From a virus: 31,770 nt of DNA. This document shows, one piece after another, positions 16,960-24,601 of the stretch. A program made the translations under genes and the position numbers. Location: positions 1 to 31,770 of the IMG/VR virus record IMGVR_UViG_3300030385_000040. The stretch is one strand, 5' to 3'. Below the pieces are notes generated by a model, which made no database searches, was not told where the DNA came from, and saw only the letters and a list, made by a program, of their open reading frames with translations. The number at the start of each line of letters is the position of its first letter. Position 1 is the stretch's first letter.

Positions 16960-17526
16960 ATGAGTTTAACAACGGGACACAATGTAATTTGTTGCGATAG
17001 AAATAGACGTGGCGGATTAAAGGCAATACATTTAGCAAACACGGACGACATTGCGTCGTTCACATTAGACGCAACGGCGGGTTCACACGGATATACGGCG
17101 GTGACAATGACGGCGTTGGCGGTTTTCTACGCATGGGAATTTGATAGAGGGACGGCGGGTTTCACGGCGGCAGCAACAAGAGAAAACGGGTCAACATTAA
17201 TTGAAGTTTCATTGGAATTTTACATTCCAAAAGTGACGGGAGTTGTAAACCATGATTTAATGGAATTGGTTACAAGTTGTGGAATAACGGCGATTGTTGA
17301 AAGTTATGCGGACGATTGTGGTGACGGTGCGTCATCACCAATTGCGGAAACATATTTGTTTGTGTTAGGTTGGGACGAAATTTTCGAGGAAACGGCATAC
17401 ATGGAATTTACAAGTGGTGAAGAAACAACGGGTGTTGGGCTGCAAGACGCAAACGGAACGGCGATTGTTATGACAACGCAACAAGGAGAATATCCAAGAC
17501 AATTCACGGGAACAATTCCGGTTTAA
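16960..17526 (+). CDS. Virion protein, candidate tail tube protein
   Basis: A 188-residue beta-rich protein right after the capsid gene with a similar long A-rich leader, so it is probably made in large amount. AWEFDRGTAGFTAAATRENGSTLIEVSLEFYIPK resembles a pattern I associate with tail tube proteins of Bacteroidetes phages, in which a beta strand is followed by an ENGS turn. A head decoration protein is the main alternative. A strong terminator follows, so it ends the capsid transcript. Confidence 0.6.
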   Translation: MSLTTGHNVICCDRNRRGGLKAIHLANTDDIASFTLDATAGSHGYTAVTMTALAVFYAWEFDRGTAGFTAAATRENGSTLIEVSLEFYIPKVTGVVNHDLMELVTSCGITAIVESYADDCGDGASSPIAETYLFVLGWDEIFEETAYMEFTSGEETTGVGLQDANGTAIVMTTQQGEYPRQFTGTIPV

Positions 17527-17579
17527 TAGTTATTTGATATTTGAAGCGGTTTCATAATTCAATTTGAAATTAAAATTAG

Positions 17580-17615
17580 ATTGGGAACATTTTAAAAGTG
17601 TTCCCAATTTTTTTT
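17580..17615 (+). terminator. Strong rho-independent terminator
   Basis: Perfect 10-bp stem ATTGGGAACA/TGTTCCCAAT (17580-17589 with 17599-17608), nine-base loop, then a run of T. It limits read-through from the abundant capsid mRNA into the portal genes. Confidence 0.93.
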
Positions 17616-17643
17616 GACACTATACAATTTTTTTGTATTTTAG
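17614..17643 (+). promoter_or_regulatory. Promoter of the portal operon, abutting the terminator
   Basis: TTG at 17614-17616 (the last bases of the terminator T run plus G), 19 bases, then TATTTTAG at 17636-17643, one base off consensus. The ATG is 32 bases downstream. Terminator and promoter share bases. Confidence 0.6.
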
Positions 17644-17675
17644 CAAAAACAAATTAATCATTTAAAAAAAAACAA

Positions 17676-17876
17676 ATGGCAAATTATAAGTTACACAAAG
17701 ACGTTGCGGGTTCGAAATCATTTCGACACAACGGAACAAAATATTCAACACATTTGGTCAACCAAAAGATATTGAAAAAATTATATAATGACGGATTCGA
17801 ATATGTTTCGGAATCCAAGGAATCCAAAAAACCCGCAAAAAATGAGCAAAAAGAAGACAACAACGGCAACGATTAA
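17676..17876 (+). CDS. Hypothetical small protein before the portal gene
   Basis: A 66-residue basic protein with a charged, disordered C-terminus (KESKKPAKNEQKEDNNGND). Not recognised. Its end overlaps the portal start by 35 bases, so translation of the two is probably coupled. Could be a small head factor. Confidence 0.7.
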   Translation: MANYKLHKDVAGSKSFRHNGTKYSTHLVNQKILKKLYNDGFEYVSESKESKKPAKNEQKEDNNGND

Positions 17877-19077
17877 AGCGGTTGCACAAAAAGTTGGATT
17901 TACGAAGTTTGATATTTTTAATGTTGGCGTCAATGAAAAGGTGCGCGAAAATGTAGATTTAAAAAACTTAAAAACACCTTTTATTCCTTTTGGCGAAGAC
18001 AATTTATTTCCGCAATTTTTGGCCGAAATCGCAAGACAATCACCAACGCACCGTTCAATCCTAGGTCAAAAGAAAATTTTATCTATTGGCAAGGAATTTC
18101 ATTCAGAAAATCCAAACGTCCAAAATTTTATTGACGACGTAAACACCGGCGAATCAATGCGTGAAGTTTACGGCCGAATTATTGACGATTATTATTCGTT
18201 TGGGAATTCTTATATGCAAATTGTCCAACATAAAACCGGAATAAATTTATTTCATATTGACGCGACGAAATGTCGAGTTTCAAAAGACGAAAAATATATT
18301 TATATTCACCCAAATTGGGCAAAGTATGGAACAACAAAAGAAGACACGGTTATAATTCCCGTTTATCCAAATTTTGAAAAAAACACGTCAATTGTTCAAT
18401 TTAAAGATTACGAACCGACATTTAATTATTACGGTTTACCGGATTTTGTGGCCGCAATGTCATGGTTGGCGATAGATTGGGAATTGCAAACTTATAATGA
18501 ATCCAAGTTCAAAAATAATTTTACACCTAGCGCAATCGTTGAAATCAACGGTGACATGGGCGAAGAAGAAGCCGAAAAATTAGTAAAAGAAGCGCAACAA
18601 AAATGGACGGGCAAAGGCAATAATTCCAAAATTTTGTTTTTGGTTAAAAATGGCGACACATCACCGGCAAATGTTACGATTTTAAACGACGGTTCGGACG
18701 GTTCGTTTATGGAATTACAAAAATTGACGTCCCAAAACATAATCACCGCGCACCGTTGGCAACCGGCAATGTCGGGAATTGTTAGTTCGGGAAAATTAAG
18801 TTCAACCGGAAATGAAATTCGCGTTGCATGGGAAATGGTTATGGGAACAATCATTAAAGACGTCGAAGGGTTGATTTTTGGGAAAATTAAAAAAATAATA
18901 AAAGACAACACGTCGTTGGACATTGACGATTTCGAAATTATTTACGAACCGCCGGTTTCGTTTTTATCGGACATTGTTCCGGCAGCCGTTTTAACAATAA
19001 ACGAACAACGTTTGGTGTTAGGTTTCGAAGCGACGGAATTTGGCGACATAATGTTGTCCACAAAAAAAGAAATATAA
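17842..19077 (+). CDS. Portal protein
   Basis: A 411-residue protein that should form the 12-fold ring through which DNA enters and leaves the head. It has the layout of HK97/PBSX-type portals: FIPFGEDNLFPQFLAEIARQSPTHRSI near the N-terminus, SFGNSYMQIV and LFHIDATKCRV in the wing, YYGLPDF and FKNNFTPSAIVEING in the middle, then the stem helices. The ATG at 17842 is preferred over one at 17788 because of the A-rich leader and the lysine-rich N-terminus typical of these proteins. It sits after the capsid gene and far from terL, which is unusual. Confidence 0.88.
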   Translation: MSKKKTTTATIKAVAQKVGFTKFDIFNVGVNEKVRENVDLKNLKTPFIPFGEDNLFPQFLAEIARQSPTHRSILGQKKILSIGKEFHSENPNVQNFIDDVNTGESMREVYGRIIDDYYSFGNSYMQIVQHKTGINLFHIDATKCRVSKDEKYIYIHPNWAKYGTTKEDTVIIPVYPNFEKNTSIVQFKDYEPTFNYYGLPDFVAAMSWLAIDWELQTYNESKFKNNFTPSAIVEINGDMGEEEAEKLVKEAQQKWTGKGNNSKILFLVKNGDTSPANVTILNDGSDGSFMELQKLTSQNIITAHRWQPAMSGIVSSGKLSSTGNEIRVAWEMVMGTIIKDVEGLIFGKIKKIIKDNTSLDIDDFEIIYEPPVSFLSDIVPAAVLTINEQRLVLGFEATEFGDIMLSTKKEI

Positions 19078-19078
19078 A

Positions 19079-19621
19079 ATGGCAATTACAAATAATTATT
19101 TAGGATATGACCCAATAATCACACCGGCAAAAGTGATTGAATTGGCGTTCACAAATCAAAACACCGACCCCGTTTTAATTTCAAGTAATTTGATTCAAAT
19201 GGCGGAATTGGCTCATTTAAAAAGCGCAATTGGTGATGACCTTTATTTGCGTTTAAAACAAGTATTAAACACCCCGCCAACGGGAACAATTACGGCGGCG
19301 GAAACCACTTTATATGACGATTGGTTAAAACCAACATTTGCGTGGTTTGTTCGGTTTGAAGTTATAAACGAAATCCAAGACAATTCAACGTCAAGCGGAA
19401 TCGTTACGGCAATGCCGGAATTTTCAAAAGCGGTTGACGCCAAAACATTAAACGTTTACAAACAAGACACATATCGACGCGGAAATGTTATGTTAAAAGC
19501 AATGATTGAATTTTTAGACGAAAACGCAACGGATTTTCCGGAATATCAATCGTCGAATTCCGTTGATTGTGGGAACACGTCAAATAATGTCAGCAAACAA
19601 CACGGAATGATTATTTATTAA
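19079..19621 (+). CDS. Head-tail connector (adaptor) protein, probable
   Basis: A 180-residue helical protein right after the portal (one base gap). NLIQMAELAHLKSAIGDDLYLRLKQVL followed by YDDWLKPTFAWFVRFEVI fits the helical adaptors of Bacteroidetes phages (IGDxLYxxL then LKPxxAWxxxxE), equivalent to gp6-type proteins that bind beneath the portal. Function from pattern and place. Confidence 0.68.
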   Translation: MAITNNYLGYDPIITPAKVIELAFTNQNTDPVLISSNLIQMAELAHLKSAIGDDLYLRLKQVLNTPPTGTITAAETTLYDDWLKPTFAWFVRFEVINEIQDNSTSSGIVTAMPEFSKAVDAKTLNVYKQDTYRRGNVMLKAMIEFLDENATDFPEYQSSNSVDCGNTSNNVSKQHGMIIY

Positions 19622-19624
19622 ATT

Positions 19625-19795
19625 ATGCCATTACCGACACCAAATAAAAACGAACAAAAAGACGCGTTTATTTCGCGTTGTATTGAAACGGAAATAATGA
19701 ATGAGGATTTCCCAAATTTAACACAACGGATTGCCGTTTGTGTTTCACAATGGGACAATAAAAACAAACCAAAAACAAAAAACAAAACAAAATAA
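19625..19795 (+). CDS. Small protein of the PxPxxxExxxxFIxRC...FxxxxQRxAVC family
   Basis: A 56-residue protein with MPLPTPNKNEQKDAFISRC and a later NLTQRIAVCVSQW. This pattern occurs in many phages, alone or as a tail of head protease/portal region proteins, with no established function that I know. It fits between the connector and the next gene with no spare bases, and its two Cys and Trp are at the conserved places. Role in head assembly is plausible. Confidence 0.78.
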   Translation: MPLPTPNKNEQKDAFISRCIETEIMNEDFPNLTQRIAVCVSQWDNKNKPKTKNKTK

Positions 19796-19796
19796 T

Positions 19797-20432
19797 ATGT
19801 CAAATTTACACAAAGATTTAGAGGACGCACAAATTCATGTTCCAAAAGGATTTGCGGCGGCTTCAAACACAACAAAATTAACAAAAGACGGGACGGGCGC
19901 GTTGGTATGGGCAACCGATAGTGGCGGCGCGTCAAGTGGTGCAGTTGCAATTCACAATAAATGCGCACGGAATACGGATTTTCCAAATATGAACACATAT
20001 TGTCAAGAATCCGCCGCCGGAAATAACGAACATAAATTTACAATAGATTTGGGCGCGTCCCCGACGGATATATTGCCAAAAAATACCATAAAAGGTGCGG
20101 TTTATACGGCAACAAGAGCCGGCGAAAATGCGGCGGGTTGGAGTGGACACGTCTATGGAACAGCGGGGTTGATTGTTAATTTTAAATTGTGGAAAGTGAC
20201 ATGGGGTGCGTGTCAATCGACGTCAGCCGTAAAAACACTTTGTGAGGTTGCAACGTCGGGCGATTTATTATTGTCGGGCAATAATACGCCAATTTGTTTC
20301 ATTGTGTCGTCGTTTACAACGTGCGTTCCCGCCGTGGTTGTTGGTGATGTTTTTGTTTTGACGGTAACACCGACCGGCGATTTGGTAGGTAGCACGTTTT
20401 CCGTTGAAACAACGGTTCGATATGACGTTTAA
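19797..20432 (+). CDS. Virion-associated protein, possibly appendage or decoration
   Basis: A 211-residue beta-rich protein. The start LHKDLEDAQIHVPKGFAAASN with TKLTKDGTGALVW follows a pattern I know from structural or appendage proteins of Bacteroidetes phages, and the rest is Gly/Ala/Thr/Cys-rich strands. It might be a surface fibre, a decoration protein or a receptor-contact protein. An in-frame ATG at 19731 is rejected because it lies inside the previous gene; 19797 follows that gene's stop by one base. Confidence 0.6.
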   Translation: MSNLHKDLEDAQIHVPKGFAAASNTTKLTKDGTGALVWATDSGGASSGAVAIHNKCARNTDFPNMNTYCQESAAGNNEHKFTIDLGASPTDILPKNTIKGAVYTATRAGENAAGWSGHVYGTAGLIVNFKLWKVTWGACQSTSAVKTLCEVATSGDLLLSGNNTPICFIVSSFTTCVPAVVVGDVFVLTVTPTGDLVGSTFSVETTVRYDV

Positions 20433-20444
20433 CTAAAAATAAAA

Positions 20445-20645
20445 ATGAATTTACAAATGCAATCAATAATTGAACGGTTTTGTCCAATGACAATTTTTTT
20501 AAACGTTGGCGCAATTGGAATAAGCATGACGGAAATGGAAATGACACTAAAATTAATATCGTATTCGGTTGCGATAATTTGGACAACAATAAAAGTAATA
20601 AAAGAAATAAAAAATTGGAATGAGCAAAAGAAACGGCAAAAATAA
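20445..20645 (+). CDS. Small membrane protein, possible holin
   Basis: A 66-residue protein with two hydrophobic stretches (MTIFLNVGAIGIS at 15-27 and LKLISYSVAIIWTTI at 35-49) and a basic C-terminus ending NWNEQKKRQK. Size and topology suit a holin or holin partner. It opens the lysis module. A second holin candidate is at 21347. Confidence 0.65.
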   Translation: MNLQMQSIIERFCPMTIFLNVGAIGISMTEMEMTLKLISYSVAIIWTTIKVIKEIKNWNEQKKRQK

Positions 20646-20787
20646 AATCCGATTGGAAAATTTAAACAAAATTAATCAGATTGACAAAAGATTAAAAAGA
20701 AAAAAAGTTCGTGACAATCAAGACGAAACATCAAGATTAATTTCGCAAAGAAAAACAATTCAACAAAAACTAAAAACAAGTCGTTAA
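20620..20787 (+). CDS. Small basic coiled-coil protein
   Basis: A 55-residue frame starting inside the end of the previous gene (26-base overlap). It is rich in Lys/Arg/Gln/Asn with heptad-like spacing (IRLENLNKINQIDKRLKRKK). No known motif. The overlap and lack of other coding in this stretch support it; function unknown. Confidence 0.55.
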   Translation: MSKRNGKNKIRLENLNKINQIDKRLKRKKVRDNQDETSRLISQRKTIQQKLKTSR

Positions 20788-20792
20788 CCAAC

Positions 20793-20829
20793 AATTGCGA
20801 CGATAAGATTAAACCAATGTTTATTTTTG
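20793..20829 (+). promoter_or_regulatory. Promoter of the lysis genes with TTGCGACG box
   Basis: AATTGCGACG at 20793-20802, 19 bases, TATTTTTG at 20822-20829: same parts and gap as at 1781-1817. The ATG of the amidase is at 20834, only four bases after the box, so the mRNA would be leaderless or nearly so. Confidence 0.65.
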
Positions 20830-20833
20830 TCTT

Positions 20834-21319
20834 ATGGCAAAATTGAAATATCTTGTTATTCATTGTTCGGCAACATACGAGGGTGTTGATATACGGCCGG
20901 AACAAATCAAAGAATGGCACATGGGAAAAAATGGCCGTGGTTGGTCGCGTGTTGGTTATTCTGATTTAATTACAATTGACGGGGTTTTACACAATATGCA
21001 CTTTGCAAAAGGGACAAATCCAAACGACGAAATAATCGAAAGTTCGGAACGAACATGGGGTGTTCGCGGTATTAATAGCGAATCAAAACATGTTTGTTAT
21101 GTTGGCGGGTTGGATAAAAAGACAAAGAAACCCAAAAACACATTAAACAACGAACAATGCGACACGCTGCAAATTTACATTAAACACGAAATTTTGCGTC
21201 ACCCCGACATTTTAGTTGCCGGTCACAATCAGTTTTCAAACAAGGCGTGTCCGTCTTTTATTGTTTCCGATTATTGCACACAAATTGGATTGAAAATGAA
21301 AAATATTTATTTCAATTAA
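20834..21319 (+). CDS. Endolysin, N-acetylmuramoyl-L-alanine amidase (T7 lysozyme type)
   Basis: A 161-residue enzyme that should cut the amide bond between muramic acid and the peptide in the cell wall at the end of infection. Zinc ligands of the amidase_2 family are visible: H10 in YLVIHCSAT, H131 in AGHNQFSNKACPSF and C139, with the H-to-C gap of eight as in T7 lysozyme. K137 matches its catalytic lysine. There is no signal peptide, so it needs a holin to reach the wall. Confidence 0.93.
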   Translation: MAKLKYLVIHCSATYEGVDIRPEQIKEWHMGKNGRGWSRVGYSDLITIDGVLHNMHFAKGTNPNDEIIESSERTWGVRGINSESKHVCYVGGLDKKTKKPKNTLNNEQCDTLQIYIKHEILRHPDILVAGHNQFSNKACPSFIVSDYCTQIGLKMKNIYFN

Positions 21320-21346
21320 AATAATTAATTAAAAAAAAATAGAAAA

Positions 21347-21571
21347 ATGAAAAATATATTGGGTTTATTAACATCAAAAAGGGCAATCATGACAACAACA
21401 ATGATTGTTTGTTGGATTGTTTTTGGTTTAAAAGGAATTAACAACGGGTCAAATTTAACGGAATTGGCAACATATTTCGCCGCCTTGTCACCATTTGTGA
21501 TTGGTTATATTTACGGCGAAACGAAACGGCCGTCCGGTTGTTGCAATAAAGATGAAAATTGTAAAAAATAA
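21347..21571 (+). CDS. Probable holin
   Basis: A 74-residue protein with two transmembrane segments (about 14-29 MTTTMIVCWIVFGLKG and 42-58 YFAALSPFVIGYIYGE) and a charged C-terminus with a CC pair. It lies between amidase and spanin, the usual place for a holin, which makes the pores that let the endolysin out. Its end overlaps the spanin gene by 20 bases. Confidence 0.72.
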   Translation: MKNILGLLTSKRAIMTTTMIVCWIVFGLKGINNGSNLTELATYFAALSPFVIGYIYGETKRPSGCCNKDENCKK

Positions 21572-22028
21572 AATATTAGCAATTTTATTATTGTTTGTTT
21601 TAACGGGGTGTTGTTCGTTAAAATCACCCGTTAATCGTTATGAATGTCAAAAGCAAAAGGCAAAGGAACAAATTTTTGTATTAACAAAGAAGTTTCCCGA
21701 ATTGTTACAACCAACGGACACTATCCGATTGTCGGACACTATATTTTTCAACAACGTTTCGGTTGACACGTCTTTTGTTTTTGGCAACGTTAACGACACA
21801 ATCATTATTGAACGCGATAAAATTAAAATCAAATACGTTCGCGTTGATTCGGTTGTTTATTTAACCGGCGAATGTATCGCGGACACGGTTTATATTACAC
21901 ACGAAATTCCGATTGAACAAATCATTGCAGAAAAACCGCCCATTTCAAAAGAAATGAAAAATTGGGCGTTTATTATTGCGGTTTTTTTGATTGGGTTTTT
22001 TGTGTTGAAACGTTTATTTAAAAAATAA
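21552..22028 (+). CDS. Unimolecular spanin (u-spanin), probable
   Basis: A 158-residue protein with a lipoprotein signal at the N-terminus (KIVKNKILAILLLFVLTGC, lipobox Cys20) and one transmembrane segment at the very C-terminus (about 139-153, AFIIAVFLIGFFVL, then KRLFKK). A protein anchored by lipid in the outer membrane and by a helix in the inner membrane is the definition of a u-spanin, as T1 gp11, which fuses the two membranes in the last step of lysis. The part between is rich in beta strands (DTIRLSDTIFF, SVVYL), not coiled coil, again as T1 gp11. ATG at 21552 gives the signal; a longer frame from 21501 would bury it. Confidence 0.8.
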   Translation: MKIVKNKILAILLLFVLTGCCSLKSPVNRYECQKQKAKEQIFVLTKKFPELLQPTDTIRLSDTIFFNNVSVDTSFVFGNVNDTIIIERDKIKIKYVRVDSVVYLTGECIADTVYITHEIPIEQIIAEKPPISKEMKNWAFIIAVFLIGFFVLKRLFKK

Positions 22029-22030
22029 TT

Positions 22031-23275
22031 TTGCGGCAAAAACACAAACAATTTAGGCCGCATTGGACAACGGAATTGCAATCGTTGATTTTACAATTAC
22101 GAAAATTTCCAAAACATATCCAAAAACATTGTTTGGATTTGGCGGTTCGTTCGGCAAATAGTGGAAACGAAATCATTTTTGACGAAAACAAAAAGGGCGC
22201 GACAATTGAAACGCCGCGTTCGTCAAGGATTCGAACAATCGACGATTTAATTAATCATTGTGAAATTGATTTGGACGTTTGGGAAATTGAACGTTATGTT
22301 GTGAACAAATGGGAAGTTGGGTCAAGTGTCGAAGGGACAATTATTGTTGAACCTTTGTTTCAAATAAAGGCGTGGTTAAAAAAGCACACGGACATTTTAA
22401 ACATTAAAAAATTACGCGACGAATTAATTAATGAAGTTCAAACATTTGCGCCGAAATATCCAAAATTTAATTATAAAAAAATTGACAACGGACATTTGTT
22501 GGAAATTAACATTTTTGATTTGCATTTTGGCAAATTGTGTTGGGGGTTGGAAACCGGCGACAATTACGACACAAAGATTGCCGCCAAACGGTTTTTAAGT
22601 GCCATTGACGCCATTATAAAACGTTCAAAGGGTTATGACATCAAACGGATTGTTTTTCCCGTTGGCAACGATTTTTTTAATTCGGACACAAGATTGAACC
22701 AAACAAGCGCGGGAACACCACAAGACGAAGACGTCCGTTGGCAAAAAACATTCAAGGCGGGACGGGAATTATTAATCGGCGGAATTGATTTATTATCTAA
22801 GGTTGCGCCCGTTGACGTTGTTATTGTCCAAGGGAATCACGATTGGGAACGTTCGTTTTATGTTGGTGACGTGTTGTCGTGTTGGTATCACAACAACCCA
22901 AACGTTGACGTTAACAACGAACCAACACCACGGAAACATTATAAGTTCGGAAATTGTTTAATCAGTTACACACACGGAAACAATGAAAAAATTATTGATT
23001 TGCCTTTATTAGTAGCGTCAGAAGTTCCAAAATTATGGGCGTCAACGCAATTTCGCGAAATTCATATTGGACATTTGCACCATAAAAAGGAAATTAAATT
23101 CATGGCAACGCAAGAACACAAAGGAATGGTTATTCGTTTCATGCGTTCACTAAGCGGAACGGACGCATGGCACAATTTCAAAGGTTATAAGGGCGCAATT
23201 CAAGCGTGCGAAGCGTTCGTTTGGGACGAAAACGAGGGTTTAATATGCCAATTTTCACATAATTTGATTAAATAA
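22031..23275 (+). CDS. Calcineurin-like metallophosphoesterase with N-terminal HTH region
   Basis: A 414-residue protein. Residues about 158-350 hold the metal-binding blocks of the family: DLHFGK (D163, H165), GNDFFNSD (212-219), GNHDWE (269-273), YTHG and GHLHHKK. Such enzymes cleave phosphodiesters using two metal ions. The first 100 residues are different and include RTIDDLINHCEIDLDVW...NKW, a helix-turn-helix-like block, suggesting DNA binding. There is no ATG in the first 300 residues; the start is TTG at 22031, two bases after the spanin stop. Probably a DNA nuclease or repair enzyme, but substrate unknown. Confidence 0.85.
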   Translation: MRQKHKQFRPHWTTELQSLILQLRKFPKHIQKHCLDLAVRSANSGNEIIFDENKKGATIETPRSSRIRTIDDLINHCEIDLDVWEIERYVVNKWEVGSSVEGTIIVEPLFQIKAWLKKHTDILNIKKLRDELINEVQTFAPKYPKFNYKKIDNGHLLEINIFDLHFGKLCWGLETGDNYDTKIAAKRFLSAIDAIIKRSKGYDIKRIVFPVGNDFFNSDTRLNQTSAGTPQDEDVRWQKTFKAGRELLIGGIDLLSKVAPVDVVIVQGNHDWERSFYVGDVLSCWYHNNPNVDVNNEPTPRKHYKFGNCLISYTHGNNEKIIDLPLLVASEVPKLWASTQFREIHIGHLHHKKEIKFMATQEHKGMVIRFMRSLSGTDAWHNFKGYKGAIQACEAFVWDENEGLICQFSHNLIK

Positions 23276-23295
23276 TGAATTTATTTTAACCTAGT

Positions 23296-23310
23296 AAATG
23301 AAAGTTTTTT
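23296..23310 (+). repeat. 15-mer AAATGAAAGTTTTTT, copy 1
   Basis: One of three exact copies (others 28782-28796 and 28846-28860), all in non-coding gaps before early genes. Here it stands 20 bases upstream of a -33 element. Candidate operator or activator site. Confidence 0.6.
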
Positions 23311-23330
23311 GCATATTTAATGAAAAAAAG

Positions 23331-23360
23331 TTTGATTTAATAAAAAAACGTTTATCTTTG
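23331..23360 (+). promoter_or_regulatory. Early promoter
   Basis: TTTG at 23331-23334, 18 bases, TATCTTTG at 23353-23360: full match to the Bacteroidetes pattern. It drives the gene at 23432 after a 71-base leader. Confidence 0.75.
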
Positions 23361-23431
23361 TCCCAACAAACGAAATAATAAAAACGATTTGTTAACGGCA
23401 ATTTTGCCAAACCAAAAAAAACCAAGTTAAG

Positions 23432-24079
23432 ATGAAAAAAACAACAACAACAAGTTTCACCAACAATCAAAGTTCAAAATTCCCAACACCATTGGAAGTT
23501 TTTAAAAAGAATGAAGCGGCAACAAAAGTTATTAAGGAAGTAAAAACAAATGTGTTCATGATTTTAGACGAAGACCGAATGGAAATCGTTAACCAAACAT
23601 TTGGTTTTGAATATGGAAGTTTTTTCCATAACGAAAAACCAACGCCAATGTTGTTTGCAACAAAAAAAGAAGCAAACGAATTCGCGGCGGGAAAATTAGA
23701 AATTTGGGACATTGTAAATTCTAAGTTCAACCACAAATTCATTCAACACAAACAAAACACACAACCGGAAGTTGTGAAAGTTGAAACCGGACGAATGATT
23801 GACACGGACAACCAAGTGTTGAACGTGAAAATTAGATTTGGAAAATGGTTGATGGATTTCGGTTGGACAATTAACACAAAAACAAATTGGGTTCACACGG
23901 ACAACGACCCAACACATTTGGACGGAATGGAAATTGAGGAAATTGTTTGTGACGCAATTGTTGAAGACAATCGTTCCCAACAAATCACAAAAGACGCACA
24001 CATAATTTTGAACCATTTTGATTTTGAAGACGCGGTTGTTGGCAAAGAAATCGAAGACCGCAAACACATGATTGAATAA
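23432..24079 (+). CDS. Hypothetical early protein
   Basis: A 215-residue soluble protein, not recognised. N-terminal part is Thr/Asn-rich and disordered, the rest alpha/beta with a Trp-containing centre (KIRFGKWLMDFGWTINTKTNW). It is framed by a full-consensus promoter and a GC-rich hairpin, so it may be a strongly expressed early gene. Confidence 0.75.
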   Translation: MKKTTTTSFTNNQSSKFPTPLEVFKKNEAATKVIKEVKTNVFMILDEDRMEIVNQTFGFEYGSFFHNEKPTPMLFATKKEANEFAAGKLEIWDIVNSKFNHKFIQHKQNTQPEVVKVETGRMIDTDNQVLNVKIRFGKWLMDFGWTINTKTNWVHTDNDPTHLDGMEIEEIVCDAIVEDNRSQQITKDAHIILNHFDFEDAVVGKEIEDRKHMIE

Positions 24080-24098
24080 ACAATAAAATTGACAAATA

Positions 24099-24125
24099 CC
24101 CCGTTGCCGTTTGGCGCGGGGTTTT
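24099..24125 (+). terminator. Terminator-like hairpin
   Basis: CCCCG (24099-24103) pairs with CGGGG (24117-24121); an inner GCC/GGC stem is separated by a TT/G bulge; TTTT follows. GC-rich in an AT-rich genome. The T run is short, so termination may be partial. Confidence 0.65.
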
Positions 24126-24152
24126 CGTGGTATAAACCAAAAAAAACTAATT

Positions 24153-24593
24153 ATGAATAGAAACATGAAATGGATAAAAGAAGACGGCGGACGCAAGGAC
24201 GCGTTTCCAAATCAAAAATTAAAAACACACGTTGGTGATTGTGTTGTTCGTGCGTTGTCAATTGCAATGGAACAAAAATATAAAACCACAATGAATGATT
24301 TGTTTGCGTTGGGGTTGGAATTGGGTTGCATGCCAAACACCGACCAATGTTGGCGTGAATATTTGTCGCGCAAAGGTTGGATTGAAAACAAGTTTGGAAA
24401 ACAATTGGTTCGTATTAATTCAATAAAAATTCCGCGTGACCAATTTGTGTTGTGTCAAACGGCGGGACATTTGGTTGCAATTAATGACGCCGAATTATAT
24501 GATACTTTCGACGCGCGTAAAAATTCACGTCGCGATTGGAAACGCGTGTTTCGTTATTATGTTGGCAACAAATCATTCAACGGTCTTTATTAA
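24153..24593 (+). CDS. Papain-like (C39-type) cysteine protease-like protein, candidate
   Basis: A 146-residue protein. C30 in GDCVVRALSIA at the start of a helix, H106 in AGHLVAI and D117 in YDTFDAR are placed as a Cys-His-Asp triad in papain-like folds, where HxxAxxDGxxxDT is usual. Size fits a minimal domain. It could cut a host or phage protein early in infection, or be a transglutaminase-like or inactive member. The start is ATG 24153 after a conserved A-rich leader; ATG 24165 is possible. Confidence 0.6.
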   Translation: MNRNMKWIKEDGGRKDAFPNQKLKTHVGDCVVRALSIAMEQKYKTTMNDLFALGLELGCMPNTDQCWREYLSRKGWIENKFGKQLVRINSIKIPRDQFVLCQTAGHLVAINDAELYDTFDARKNSRRDWKRVFRYYVGNKSFNGLY

Positions 24594-24601
24594 AAAAATA
24601 T

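Noticed and set aside
22224-22240. GGATTCGAAC string resembling a tRNA T-arm on the minus strand
   Set aside because: It is within the metallophosphoesterase gene and no cloverleaf can be built around it. No tRNA gene was seen in the window.
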